The notes under the pieces are model-generated. The model made no database searches and was not told the origin of the DNA. It saw nothing but the letters and a program-made list of their open reading frames with translations. The translations under genes were made by a program, and so were the position numbers. DNA of 64,000 nt from Mesorhabditis belari (lineage: Eukaryota; Nematoda; Chromadorea; Rhabditida; Rhabditidae), in contig CAUEEP010000903.1 in the NCBI GenBank assembly GCA_958450365.1, positions 62,001 to 126,000 of the forward strand. Direction: 5' to 3'. Shown here piece by piece: positions 43,965 to 56,000 of the stretch (the first letter of the stretch is position 1; each line of letters begins with the position of its first letter).

Positions 43965-45802
43965 CTATTTGAATTGAGAGCTCCTTTTGCAAATAAAACG
44001 AAACTGATCGGTAGGAGACCAGACCGTCCATTTCCCATCGAGGCTCCAAAGCTGAAATATGTTTATTTCTGATGGAAATCCTTCCATTAAGCATTTATAA
44101 CTTTAGAAAAAAGAGTTTCCTCAGATTGCTTCAAATATTTTTGGATTAATTATGCATTCGAAATTGGAATAAATATTCATGTTTTCCCCATGAAAATCTC
44201 ACCAAAGCGTGGCTTTTCGAATCCGGCCATCCAACCTTCAAATTCGTGAAATCCACCGAACTTCCATCCGTCCATTCAAAAGCATTTTCTTTGTTCGGAT
44301 TGCTCTGAATAAAAAAATTTCTATGTTTAGACATTGATATTCCGATCCGATTTCCCTTTCTTATTATTGAAATTATTCTAGTTTCCCAATCGAAACCATT
44401 ATTTCTATCAAAGAACTATCAGTCAAACGAATCTTTTTTTACAAAGTGCGTTCCAAAGTGGCTGAAAAAAATGAAAGAATTAAGTTTAATATATTCATTT
44501 ATGTCTTTCCATAAAAAAAATTCAACCTTCAGTCCGATCCAGAACAAAGACTCCGAACCAACATTTTTCGCTGAAATAAATATCGATTGTTTTTGGTTTA
44601 TAAAGCATAAATTTCTAAGGAAATCATGAATTTTCAGAATTGAATCATTTTGATTTCTTACGGAGTTTCCAAACAAAATCGTTCTCTTCCTGACTGTGAA
44701 TTGAGACTAAATGGCTTTTTCTGCCCCCACAATATGCCTCGGCTTCATCGAATGTCATTCTTTGATCGATAAACTTGAGATGAAGATAATCCTGGTTCAC
44801 AACATCCACCAAACCTTGTACCAAGAAGCGGTTTCTTCCAAATACAACCAGCCATCCAGATCCAAGACCCAAATCATCATTCGATCTCTGAATTTCTTCT
44901 GAAAATCTTTACTCCGCACTTTTTTGGAACAAATACTACTTCCTTTTCCATAAAAAAACTCACAAATCTGCCTGCAACTTCGCGATTTCGGCCGTTTTGT
45001 TTTCCCTTTCAGATTGTCTAAAGAGGAATTGATTGGATTGAGTGGAATGGGTGTTTGGGAAATGAAAAAACTGTTTTCTTAAGTCTAAGTCGACAAGAGA
45101 TGCCAAATGAACTCACATTTGAGCCCTCAATTCGGTTATTTTCGTTGCTCTAAAAGGAGTTCTGTTAGTTAACAATCTGTGATAACTAAGAATAACCAGA
45201 GAGAGAAGAAGACTCACAACTCGGCCTTTAGCTCCATGCTTTCGGACCTCAATTTCCTCTCGACCTCGGCATTTTCTTTCCTCGTTTCGTTCAACTCCTT
45301 CTCGCTGAACAACTCTAGCCAGTCAAATTCTAACAGTTTTCAACGTACAAATCGGCTTTCAACGCGGAAAAGGTCCTTGACATTTCGGCGACTTTGGAAT
45401 CTCTAGATGTGTCTCAGTCTCAGATATTTCTTTAAGGGATCTCAAGACTCACATCCCGGCTTTCAAAGCAGCACCAATCTTCGTCGGTCGTTCGCAGAGT
45501 CCACTGATTTTTCCTCGAGCCTCGACGAGTTCTTGTCGGGTTCCATTCCTGAAAAGTCTTGTCATTGGGACACGCAAACCTATTCCTTGTTCATTGTCTC
45601 GAAAAAAAACCCACAAATTTCTTTGACAAGACCTCAAATTGATGGGATAGACAAATTGATGTGTATAACTTGACGACGAACCCTCATCACTACTGCTGAG
45701 ATCTAAGATCATCGAAAATCCCTTTCTGACCAACTTTGACGAAGAAATTCGATGGAAAAGAAGGAAAATCGTGATGAATAGACCGACGGCCATCACACCC
45801 AT
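43965..45802 (-). CDS. CTLD gene copy 7 with N-terminal hydrophobic exon
   Basis: Exons in transcript order: 45802-45615 (MGVMAVGLFITIFLLFHRIS, Ser-rich, LRSCQRN), 45548-45453 (NGTRQELVEARGKISGL), 45402-45349, 45304-45218 (FEKELNETRKENAEVERKL), 45149-45117, [45016-44964], 44887-44815 (DGWLYLEETASWYK), 44773-44662 (AEAYCGGRKSHLVSIHS), 44570-44527 (FWIGLK), 44304-44203, 44051-43965 (FRFICKRSSQFK, stop). The bracketed stalk exon is 53 bases, one fewer than in sisters, and would break the frame. It starts and ends in phase 2 in the family, so skipping it leaves an open 291-residue protein. Hydrophobic N-terminus, long coiled-coil stalk, one CTLD: a signal-anchored or secreted lectin-like protein. 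Confidence 0.65.
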
Positions 45803-47240
45803 TCCGATTGATTGGTGAATTCGAAATTCAAGGTTTTGAATTTAAGGAAATGGGAAGAATGAATGGAGCGACGATGCCAAAGTGCCAAAGTGAAAGTTTT
45901 GACTTTCACTGGGGGAGTTTCCTGGGAGTTTCCTGCCCCAAAGGGCAGGAATAACTGTTTTGACGAGCCGGAATAGATGTTTGAGAATGGAATTTTGAGC
46001 ATTTCAAAGTCGCTTTCTGAGGTCATTACAAACAGACAGACAGTTATTTTTAGTTTCACAATACTACTAGTTTTTGTGGAGGCTTTATAATTGCTTGCTT
46101 TTGGTGTGAAAAGGAGGATAAGAATCTAATAAATCGAATCTATCACCTTACACCTTTCGATTTTGCGATGTCACCAAGTTAAAGGCTTCGAAAAGAAGGG
46201 GTTCTCCGTTGTAAATGACGCTCTTTCCACTAAAAAACGATTTTCCAAAAAATCTGTCAGGAGAATTTGGAAAATTTTTCCTGTTTTGAAATGAGTACAT
46301 TTTTCTGTGTAGAATGACACATCTTTCATCAAAATTCATCAAAAAACGCAAATTGCACCGATGTGTGTGAGACCTGAACCACTGTTTTGACGGCCCGAAG
46401 GGCTGGAATGAAAATTTTTGAAGGCCAGAAGGGCCTGAGTGTAACCGTGGACTTTTCTGAACTGTCTGAAAGGCCTAATGAGAGATTTGTACGGTCCAAA
46501 GGGCCGAACTATGTCTATTTTCCAACCAATCAGCGCAAATACTTTCACGGGTCCCCCAATTAGACAGCGGGCAAAGCGAACGATCGTGAGCGAACAAAAC
46601 CGGACGTGGAGCTAGCGAGATCACGACAAGAGTCTCCGAATTGGAGACCAGGTTGGAAGCCGATTTGTGAGTGTTTGGAATGGCGTTAATTGGATGGAAT
46701 CACCAGAGACGATAGAGACTAGGGTTCCAAAAATCCCCAATTTTCCATAAATGAAATGAAGGACTTGCGTCGAAGGTGGGAAGAAGTCAAAATGGAGAAT
46801 ACTTTATTGATTGATAGTTGCTATTTCTTGTAGAATGCAATCTATTGTTACACGCAAAAAACGCGCATTATTTTTCCCTGATCTAATAGTTAATAAAAGA
46901 CTTCTCCTTAGGTTTTGAATAGTTTCTAGATTTGCATGGAAACTTGCCTCATGCTAAGGAATAGAAATATCATGGAAATTTTCAGGAAACGAATCACCCG
47001 AGTTTTTGTAGTTTTTGTGGTAAGGTTTTTGACAGAGAAAGTCCAACATCTCACATGTTTAGGCAAAAAAGCCTTGAGACACTTTTAGAAATTGACTCTG
47101 TCTAGCCAGTCCATAACTTCGAAAAGAAGAGTCCACCAATTTAATTTGGACTAATAAGGACTCCTTTGATGGAAAAGAGATCTTTGTTAAACTGAAACTC
47201 GAACAGCATCTCTCTCGCCGGACCTCTTCATTCGCTACTC
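45803..47240. other. intergenic; possible stray coiled-coil exon at about 46590-46664
   Basis: On the plus strand an open stretch ending in a GTGAGTG donor at 46664 reads SEITTRVSELETRLEADL, typical of this window's stalk exons, but no partners could be attached. The segment 46535-46600 also resembles 60985-61030 (CACGGGTC.CC, GCAAAGCGAACGAT). Nothing else supported. Confidence 0.3.
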
Positions 47241-47395
47241 GTGCCTCAAAGAGATTTTGGATTTGGACAAAGAAATTCCCTTAGCTACACGCAACTCTTC
47301 GCAAACGTGGCCGAGAACATCACGAGGCAAATGAATGGGAAATTTCGAATGAAATCCATTTTGATTGTATTCCATTATCCATATCTAATATTCAG

Positions 47396-47597
47396 GAGCA
47401 GCCAGACAGCAAAATACTTGCAGCTGCAGGCGCAATTCTGGATTTCTGGAAAAACTTTTTATATGAGATTTTGCAGAAACAATTCAGAAATAAAGGAGAA
47501 GATAATGTGCAGTTCTGTGTTTTCAGAAGATTGGATAACATGGGATTTATTAATTTTTGGTCCACAGAAAAAGACACAAAGCATTTATCAGAATTGA
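47396..47597 (+). CDS. coiled-coil tail exon overlapping the end of CTLD copy 8
   Basis: After ATATTCAG the exon reads SSQTAKYLQLQAQFW, ISGKTF, and continues 45 codons to a TGA at 47595-47597. In the sister at 11495 a stop follows GKTF; here TTTTAG has become TTTTAT, extending the frame into the opposite-strand gene. The last 10 bases overlap the stop end of the CTLD gene. Upstream open sequence (47241 onward, SYTQLFANVAENITRQMN) may be another exon. Confidence 0.35.
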
Positions 47598-49350
47598 GAG
47601 CTCCTTTTGCAGATCAAAAGAATCTGCTGGGTAGGAGGATAGACTCCCCATTTCCCATTGTAGCTCAGAAGCTGAAATGTGTTCATTTCTGATGGAGATC
47701 CTTTGATAAAACACTTTGTGTTCTTTCACAAAAAGAAATTTCCTCAGATTGATCAATTTTAATTATGCATTGGAAATTGGAATACATATTGATGATTTCA
47801 CGTTGAAAATCTCACCCAAGTGTGGGTGTTCAAATCCGGCTCTTCTCCATACCAATTCGTGAAATCCACCGAACTTCCATCCGTCCATTCCAAAGCATTT
47901 CCTTTGTTCGGATTTCTCTGAATAAAGAAATGTTTATGTTTGGACATTGATATATTTCGATCCGATCTTCCTTATTTCTTCTTGAAATTATTCTAGTTAC
48001 CCAATTGAAGCCATTATTTCAATCAAAGAACTACTAGCCAAACGAATCATTTTTTCACAAAAAGCCTTCGGGAAATGGCTGAAATAATCATTAGTTTCTA
48101 TATATTTATTTATGTCTTTTAATGAGAAAAACTCAACCTTCAGTCCGATCCAGAACCCATGAAAGGCTTGAACAGTTTTCGCTGAAATAAATATCGGTTG
48201 TTCTTGGTTTATAAAACATAAATTTCTACGAAAATCATGAATTTTCAGAATTGAATCATTTCGATTTCTTACCGAGTTCCCAAACAAAATCGTTCTCTTC
48301 ATGACTGTGAATTGAGACTAAATGGCTCTTTCGACTCGCACAATATGCCACGGCTTGATCAAATGTCATTCTTTGATCGAAAGCCTTGAGATGAAGATAA
48401 TCCTGGTTCACAACATCCACCAAACCTTGTACCAAGAAGAGCTTTTTGCCAAATACGACCATCCATTCAGATCCAAGATCAAAGTCATCGTTCGACTTCT
48501 GAATTTCTTGGAAAAACATTACTCCAGATTCTTTAGACAAATACTCAATCTATTTCCTGAAAAAAACGCATAAATCTGCCCGCAGCCTCTTGATTTCGGA
48601 CATTTTGTTTTCTCTTTTATATTGTGAGGAGGGGGAGTTGATTGGATTGAGTGGAATGGGTGTTTAGGAAATGAAAAAACTGTTTTCTCAAGTCTCAGTC
48701 GACAAGAGATACCAAATAAACTCACATTTGGGTTTCGAGGTCAGAGTTCTCGCTCTGCAACGCGTTGATTTTCCCTTCGAGCTCTCCAATCTTGGCTTTT
48801 CCGTCTCTTGCTTCCCTATTCTGAGTTCTTCTGAAAATAGTTCAGATAACTATATATTGGGCTTGTCAAAATCACTACTCAAAATCCAAAAAAAGATGAG
48901 CTTGAATTCTTCAAGATTTTTGATTTCACCCACATTTCCCTCTCGAGTCCACTGATTTTTCCTCGAGCCTCGACGAGTTCTTGTCGGGTTCCATTCCTGA
49001 AAAGTCTTGTCATTGTCCATTTCTTGTTTATTCTATCAATTTCGCTTTTCTCCCAAAAAACTCACAATTTGCTTTGACAAGATCTCAAGCAGACGGTATC
49101 CGGACAATCCTCTTTACTGCTGAAATCTAAGATCATCCACAAACCCCTTTCTAACCAACTTCAAAGTACTACGATCACCAGACGGAATCTCATCTCGATC
49201 ATTCGAAGATCTGAATGGTTGAAAACATGGCTATTTGAAGGGAAAGCAATACGTGAATAGATCCACTTGAACGCTTTCTTGAATGGACGAAGAAATTTGA
49301 TGGAAAAGGAGGAGAATCGTGATGAATAGACCGACGGCCATCACACCCAT
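47588..49350 (-). CDS. CTLD gene copy 8: hydrophobic N-terminus, coiled coil, CTLD; 244 aa
   Basis: Best model of the family. Exons: 49350-49253, 49119-49066, 48996-48934, 48830-48726, 48498-48426, 48384-48273, 48181-48138, 47917-47816, 47671-47588; 735 bases, every junction GT...AG and in phase. Residues 1-17 MGVMAVGLFITILLLFH form a signal peptide or signal anchor; 33-50 hold four cysteines (C.DTVCLRSC, with one at KEDC); about 50-107 are coiled coil (ELVEARGKISGLERE; KIGELEGKINALQSENSDL); the CTLD runs from WSYLAKSSSWYK through AVAYCASRKSHLVSIHS, FWIGLK and LEWTDGSSVDFTNW to LLICKRSSQF. A family stalk exon at about 48640-48590 has lost both AG and GT; leaving it out keeps the frame. CTLD cysteines C2 and C3 are absent. 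Likely secreted or surface-attached; ligand unknown. Confidence 0.75.
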
Positions 49351-49873
49351 TCTGCTGAATTGGTTGATTAGTTTTGAATACGGGGAAATGGGAAGAACGA
49401 ATGGAGGGACGATCCGATACACAATTGTTTTTTACGGAAAAGAGCTTTCGAGGGCTCTGAAATTGTTCAGGAAAGCGATTGACTCATTAAGCCGTTGAAA
49501 GAATCGCTTCGAATAGAACTTCGTGCAAAAAAAAGTAGCATTTCGGGAAAAAGAAAGCCGTCAGTTCGTGTGGAGTTGGTGAGTGAGAAAACGCGGAGTT
49601 ATCAGGAGACTACTTTCGGGGAAAGTCAACTGAACCGACCGTTCCCATCAAATCGCCACAATTGTTCCTCAAAGCTATCTATCTCCCCCGGCGTAAACAG
49701 TTTTTCCTAGAGCCTTTTTGACTTCTCCAACTTCAAAATTCAAAGCTCCTCGAGGTGTCATCATTGTTGATTGTTGTTTTGGTTGTTCTATGTTTTTTAA
49801 GTTGTTTTGTGTTAAAGCAGAGCATTGTTGTAAAAAGCATAACTAAACAAAACCTCTCTAAAACGGAAACTGC
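49351..49873. other. 5' flank of CTLD copy 8
   Basis: About 49360-49530 aligns with the 5' flanks of copies 6 and 7, including an open stretch RIVPPFVLPISPYSKL just before the ATG. That stretch has an in-frame stop further up in copies 7 and 8, so I treat it as untranslated. Shared sequence here may contain the common promoter. Nothing recognisable in 49540-49873. Confidence 0.35.
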
Positions 49874-49960
49874 TCAAGGCATTAAAGGCATTTCTGGAGA
49901 TTTGGAAAAAGAAGAGATGCTCTGAAGACATCGAGGAGGAGGCTTCGAGAGATTGTCCAT
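49874..49960 (-). pseudogene. single stray exon (MDNLS type)
   Basis: Minus-strand frame MDNLSKPPPRCLQSISSFSK then SPEMPLMP and stop. It is nearly identical to the start of the exon at 58761 (MDNLSNLPPRCLQSISSFSQ). No companion exons, so a copied fragment. Confidence 0.5.
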
Positions 49961-50009
49961 TTTGGTTGCTAGACGAACGAACTGTCCTACAAAATGACTG
50001 AACTTTCCT

Positions 50010-51680
50010 GCAGAACAAGTGAAAATTAAAGGAAAAGGCTACTAAATAAGCAGAATTGATGAGATAATCAAACAAGAAATTCGTTGCCAAGCAAAATAGG
50101 GCAAAATTCTTACCAAATAAAGAGAAAGGAGGGGAATGGGCACTCCTTTAGTCATCAGTCGTCAACCAAAAACAATCAATCTTCGTTTCAGCGAAAACTG
50201 AAAACGAAAACTGCTACAAAACAACAATGATTTGGGGCCAGAAATAGAATGAGGACACTTGGATTTCCTCCATAATTTATCAATATTTAGACTACCAGGA
50301 TCAGAGAGCTTTTGTTAGTGGCTATTCCCCACAGTAATGCCTTTTTCATCGGAAAGAGGAAAACCGACGAAGAAATGATTGCATCCAACCGTTGCTTCTT
50401 TTGGAATTGAGACCAGCCTCAGAAACGGTTCATCGCTTCGGTATAGATAGCCACATTCGACAGCCAAATACCCTAATGGATCTGAAATCTGAAATGTGTC
50501 TTTCAAATTTGAGGGAGATCTTCTGATAAGACTTTTCGAGTTTCTGGTAATCACGACTCATCACCAGAAAACACGGAATGAAGAACGAATCCTTCTGGAC
50601 TCTGATCACTTCTTATCAAAACACGGAATTCTTTTTCTTCACATCCATTTCCTCTCTTTTTATTGTATTTGACAAAATCATTTAGAAGAAGTTGTCCGAA
50701 GCTTTAGGTGAAGTTGTTTGTAACGATGAGGTTTCTACCGCTTCTGCTACTGATTTGAATTCAATGAAATCTGTTACTAAAACACGATACGAGATTTGAC
50801 GTTGATACGATTGACTAGCGATTGATTCGTGTCATCGTGAGTCAAAACAATTCGTGTCATCGTGAGCTCTTCCCTGCTTCAAAAAGGCAAATCGCATGAT
50901 TTTTGGGGAAGAATTCTAACATCTGATGAAACATGGATTCAATATGAGAGTGTGAAGCGCAAAAATCAGTGGCTTTCTCTAGGTCAACCCCCACAACCAA
51001 CTTCAAAACCCGATATTCATGGAAAGAGACTTATGCTAATTTTGAATTTCCTCGAAGAACAAGTGAAAATTAAAGTAAAAGGCTACTAAATAAGCAGAAT
51101 TGATGAGGAAATCAAACCAGAAATTTGTTGCAAGCAAAATACCAAATAAAGAGAAAGGAGGGGAATGCCCAATTCGTTTAGTCATCATTCGTCAACCAAA
51201 AAACAATCAACATTCATTTCAGCGAAAACTGAAAACGAAAACTGCTACAATACAACAATGATTTGGGGCAAGAAATAGAATTAGAACACTCGGTTTCCTC
51301 AATAATTTACCAATATTCAGATTACCATGTGGACGAAGAAATGATTGCATCCAACCGTTGCTTCTTTTGGAATCGAGACCAACCTCAGAAACGGTTCATC
51401 GCTTCGGTATAGGTTGGATGTAACTCTCCACAGCCAAATATCCTAATGGATCTGAAATCTGAAATGTGCCTTTCAAGTCTGAGGGAGATCTTCTGATAAG
51501 ACTTTTCGAGTTTCTGGTAATCACGACTCATCACCAGAAAACACGGAATGAAGAACGAATCCTTCTGGACTCTCTGATCACTTCTTATCAAAACACGGAA
51601 TTCTTTTTCTTCACATCCATTTCCTCTCACTTTATTCCACTTAACAAAATCATTTAGAAGAAGTGGTCCGAAGCTCTAGG
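50010..51680. repeat. direct repeat pair with BEL/Pao LTR-like sequence
   Basis: About 50010-50690 is repeated at 51050-51680; the second copy has a deletion around 51327. On the minus strand the first copy contains TGTGGGGAATAGCCACTAA (50344-50326), close to the LTR start TGTGGCGAATAGCCACTAA at 57134. Both share CCCCAA.TCATT.TTGTTTTGTAGC further in, so this looks like a solo-LTR remnant. Adjacent upstream on the minus strand (50488-50345) is an open exon-like stretch ISDPLGYLAVECGYLYRSDE, LRLVSIPKEATVGCNHFFVG, of unknown family. The spacer holds the mariner fragment. Confidence 0.6.
50862..51050 (+). pseudogene. mariner transposase fragment
   Basis: Reads LLQKGKSHDFWGRILTSDET then WIQYESVKRKNQWLSLGQPP and GKRLMLIL: the segment around the first catalytic Asp (TSDETW) of a mariner. 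About 60 codons, no termini visible; homology stops where the second direct-repeat unit begins. Confidence 0.7.
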
Positions 51681-51689
51681 TGGAGTTGT

Positions 51690-52175
51690 TTGTAACGATG
51701 AGGACTGTTTGGGTTGGTTTAACTTGTGGAAGAACGAGGAGTGACTGTCGATCAGGAGGAAGAGGAGGAGGAAGAGGAGGACATCTGAGAACAACTTAAT
51801 TTATAGACCAACATCAACTTGTTACATAAGCTACTTATTATAAATGTGAAAAGTTAGGCACTTGTGGATTTCTCCCCGCAAATCCCGAAATTTGCTTCAA
51901 TTTGCATCTGAAAAATATCCACTCTGTACGCTGTAGAGGACTTCTAGACATTTTCTCCGAATAACTTTTTCGTATGCTCATTTATCTCACAACTTAAACT
52001 AAAATCATCTACCCAGTTTTCAAATACTAATTCACGTGCATAAATTTAAATGTGAGGGATTTGCTTCTATGGAAATTCGCGGGGAAAATATCCACAAGGA
52101 CCCAAAAACAAACAACCAAACTGACAAACCAAGGCTAAAGTTCAAGCAAAAAGTGAGCAAGCCTTGACTTGACTT
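51690..52175. other. no gene seen
   Basis: Includes a GGAGGAAGAGGAGGAGGAAGAG purine tract at about 51758-51780. The rest is AT-rich without features. Confidence 0.3.
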
Positions 52176-53020
52176 GACGAGTTGCTTGCTCTTGAGATCA
52201 TGCTTTTGATGCTTAAAACACCAACGGAAGATTCGGTGGAAGTGTGTATTGCTTTTCTGAAAGAGAGTGGCGCGAAACTGATAGAGGTTTGCTTTATGTA
52301 GAAACGATTTATTTAGAAATCATTGACGACACTGAGCAAAATCTCGTTGCTTTCCGTCGCGAAGTTTACTTGACAATTCAGCCATCGCTCGGCTATCACC
52401 GCTCACAAACTTCTCGAAATGAGTGTCAGGCCAGAATGGGAGGTTGGGCTTATTGATTGAATATAAAACATTTTTGGCTCTTTCCAATTACTAGGCACTT
52501 TAACCGTGAAACTCACTTTTCTTAAATTTTAAGGTACCTAATAATAGAAAAGAGCCACATTTTTTTTCATTTTAGCCGGAACTCATTCACATACTCGTTG
52601 AAGTTAGTTTCAAAAGTATATGACTATTTTTTTAAATTTTAGGCTACTTTTGAGACGATAGCTCGGGAGACTTATCAAACTATCCATCGCTTTGATATTA
52701 CGAAACTGAGAAATATGGCTCGTTTAATCAGTCATTTGCTTTTCACAGATGCCATTACTTGAGATGTAAGTCTTTATGCGAATATTTACTTTTTCTTATC
52801 CATATTTGAAGTGTTCAAATTTAGGTTTTGAGCGAAATCCATTTGAACGAGAATCAGACAACTTCTTCGGGCAGGATTTACATCAAAATCATTTCCTTGA
52901 ATTGGCTCAAATGGTTGTGCTTTCAAAGCTGTATGAAAGAATCTGTGATCCGTAAGTTTAGATATTTTCTAGAATTCAATAATCTTTAGTACATTGCAAC
53001 ATGCGTTTGAGGAACTTTTG
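52176..53020 (+). pseudogene. CWC22/LET-858-like pseudogene, copy 1
   Basis: Pieces of the MIF4G-MA3 splicing factor in order: 52176-52286 ([32 protein letters not shown]), about 52316-52450 (IIDDTEQNLVAFRREVYLTI, then a small deletion and shift), about 52568-52600, 52644-52768 ([31 protein letters not shown] followed by TGA where copy 2 has TGG), about 52825-52950 ([20 protein letters not shown], then a one-base frameshift) and 52990-53020 (TLQHAFEELL). The central part of the gene is deleted. CWC22 recruits eIF4A3 to the spliceosome; an intact gene is presumably elsewhere. It stops abruptly at the BEL/Pao sequence. Confidence 0.75.
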
Positions 53021-53022
53021 CA

Positions 53023-56000
53023 TTGCAAGGGCAGAAATCGCTGAACCAAATCATGCACCAAGGCCCGTCATTGATCCCAAACATGATCGGAATCTTGATA
53101 AGATTGAGGACATTTCCAATATTGCTTACAGCCGATGTAGAGAAAGCATATCATCAAGTTCACCTACAAAGTTCCGAAAAGGATGCAGTTCGCATATTGT
53201 GGTTGAAAGATTACAAACAACCCGTCTCCTTCCAAAATTTGAGAGCTTTAAGATATACACGGACACCATTTGGTGTTAAAGCCAGTGCCTTTCTACTCAC
53301 AATGTCAATACTACACATGTTAGAACAAAATTACCCCGAACTAAAGGATGAAGTTGCTAAAAATATGTACGTCGACAATCTTTTTGTCGGCGCACATAGC
53401 GAGAAAGAAGCAATTCAAAAATATAAGATTTACAAGGATGTCTTCAGAAAAATGAAGATGAACATTAGAGAATTCACTAGCAACAACAAAATTGTGCTAA
53501 ACTCGATTGAAAAGGAGGATAAAATCGTGGAAAGCTCACTAAAACTGCTAGGAATGACTTGGGACAGCGACAATGATACTTTATCGCAAATAGTCCAAAT
53601 TAAAGCGGAACGACCGTTAACCAAGAGGAAAATAATCCAAGCAATTGCAACGAATTATGACCCGTTGGGAATCGCTACTCCATTGCTAGTTGAGGCTAAA
53701 AGTTTTTATCAAAGTTTGTGGTCTATCAAAGACTTAAAATGGGACCATCAACTACCGGAAAAACAGAGTGAGCAATGGGAAGAAATTGAAAGCAAGTTCG
53801 GTAAAGAAACAAGAATCACGATTCCAAGATTCATCTTTACGACACTACAAAGAGATTACACAAGAATAGCGATCTTTGCTGATGCATCAGCAAAAGCCTT
53901 CGCAATTGTCGCATACCTGCAATCGAAAACTAGTGGAAGATTTGAGTCATCGATAATCTTCGCAAAGAATCGGTTGAACCCTACGAAAGTTATTCCCACA
54001 ATCCCAAAAATGGAATTGCTAGCCCTAGAATGTGCTCATAAGCAGATCCTATACCTATTGAAAGAAATAAAATTAAAGATTGATGAAATTGTCATTTGCG
54101 GAGATTCAGAAGTGGCACTGAAATGGGTCACCAAAGAAAAAACAAGGGACAAAGCAGGAAAATTTGTTCAGAACCGAACAAACAAAATTGCCCAGGTTCA
54201 AGAAGAACTAAAGGCATTGCAAATCCCAGTCAAATTGTTTCATGTCCCTGGAAAGTTAAACCCAGCCGACTACGGCACCAAAGGAATCACCGCCGAGCAA
54301 CTACATAAAAGCGTATGGTTGGAAGGCCCACAATTCCTACAAAGTGATGAAAAATTTTGGCCAAAAGAAATTCAACGGTTCGAAATCCCAAATTTCTCTC
54401 AAAGTGTTGAAGAGGAAGCCAAGAACACTTTGATTCTAACAGAAATCGTAACCGAAAATCAAGAAATTCTAATAGAAGAACAAAGATTCGGAACCTATTA
54501 CAAACTGGTCAAGACAACAGCAAGGTTTCTTTATTACATAAACCGCTGGATGAGGAAAATTAACAAGCTACCCATCAATCCTGTGTTGAAGCCAATTCCA
54601 TCGTGTCGAGTAGATCCGCGAAGTGGCGAAGACATCATTGATAGACCGGCCGATTTCCTAAAAAACGCAAAGTTACTTCTCATAAAACAACATCAAAGTG
54701 AAAATGAGAAAAAATTGAAAGAAAAGGCACGTGAAATTGAGAAGGACGAATGGGGAATTTACCGAAAAGTTGACAGGATGTCAGAGACATTTAGTGACTT
54801 CCAAAATTCAAAACCAATTGCAATTTTGCCGAATAGCCATTTTTGCACACTACTCATAAGGCATCACCACAAACAAATGGGTCATGCAGGCACTGCCTCA
54901 ACATTAGCAAGCATTCGTCAAAGATTTTGGATTTACAAAGGGCGGCAAGCAGTCAAAAAAGTCACACAAAGATGCGTCTTGTGCAAATATTTTAACGGGC
55001 TCCCATACAAGCAACCGGCATGGGCACCTTACCCAAAGATTCGAACAAATCGCAGTTTGCCATTTGAGAATACCGGAATAGATTACATGGGTCCAGTATT
55101 GATCTACGACTCAGCACTAGACGTCGAAATAGACGTATGGATCGTTTTGTTCACATGTGTGTGTACAAGGAATATTCACCTAGAAATTGTAGATTCATTA
55201 CGAACCAGCACGTTTCTAGAAAGTCTGAGAAAATTTTGCGCTCGTCGTGGAAAACCCAAACTCATTCTGACAGATAATGCTAAAACATTCAAATTGGCGG
55301 AAAAATTTTTAAAGAATGCAAAAGAAATCGAGGGAAACTTCGTGAATATCCAAACCCTAGCCGATTATGGTATACAATGGAAATTTACGGTTCCACATGC
55401 ACCGTGGCAGGGAGGGATATATGAAAGATTAATCGGTTGTGTCAAACTAGCACTGGGGAAGATAAAACACGGAAGAGGAATATCCAAGCAACTACTGGAG
55501 GTTATCATAGTAGAAATTGAAGGCTTTGTCAACAGCCGCCCCTTGACTTACTTAGACGAAGAACAGTCAGAAAGATTAATTCGCCCAATAGATTTTCTGT
55601 TACCCGGCGTAAAATTGAACCTTGAAATTGAAAGTTGCCCAGATCAGAGCGATCCGGATTATCAAGACAAAATTATACAAACTCATGAAGAGGTCAAAAG
55701 AAAAATTGAAGCCACAGAATACTACCTCAACTTGGTGTGGAAAACATTCCATAATAGCTACATGCACTCATTACGAGAAAGTGGCAAACAACACGCAAGT
55801 AAGCGAGAATCAAAAGTAGCTATTCAAGTTGGCGAAATTGTACTGATAATGAAGGAAGACGTAAAAAGAGGTTCTTACGCAAAAGGCAAAATTATACGCT
55901 TAATGGCAGGCGCAGATGGAAAAATTCGAAGTGCTATTGTCAAAACAGGCAATAATAAGCAAATTGAAAGACCAATCAATCTGTTGATCCCACTAGAAAT

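Noticed and set aside
49360..49440. RIVPPFVLPISPYSKL as part of a chemoreceptor or an extended N-terminus
   Set aside because: Stop codons occur in frame upstream in two copies and the sequence is not conserved as protein in copy 7; the ATG at MGVM fits all three copies.
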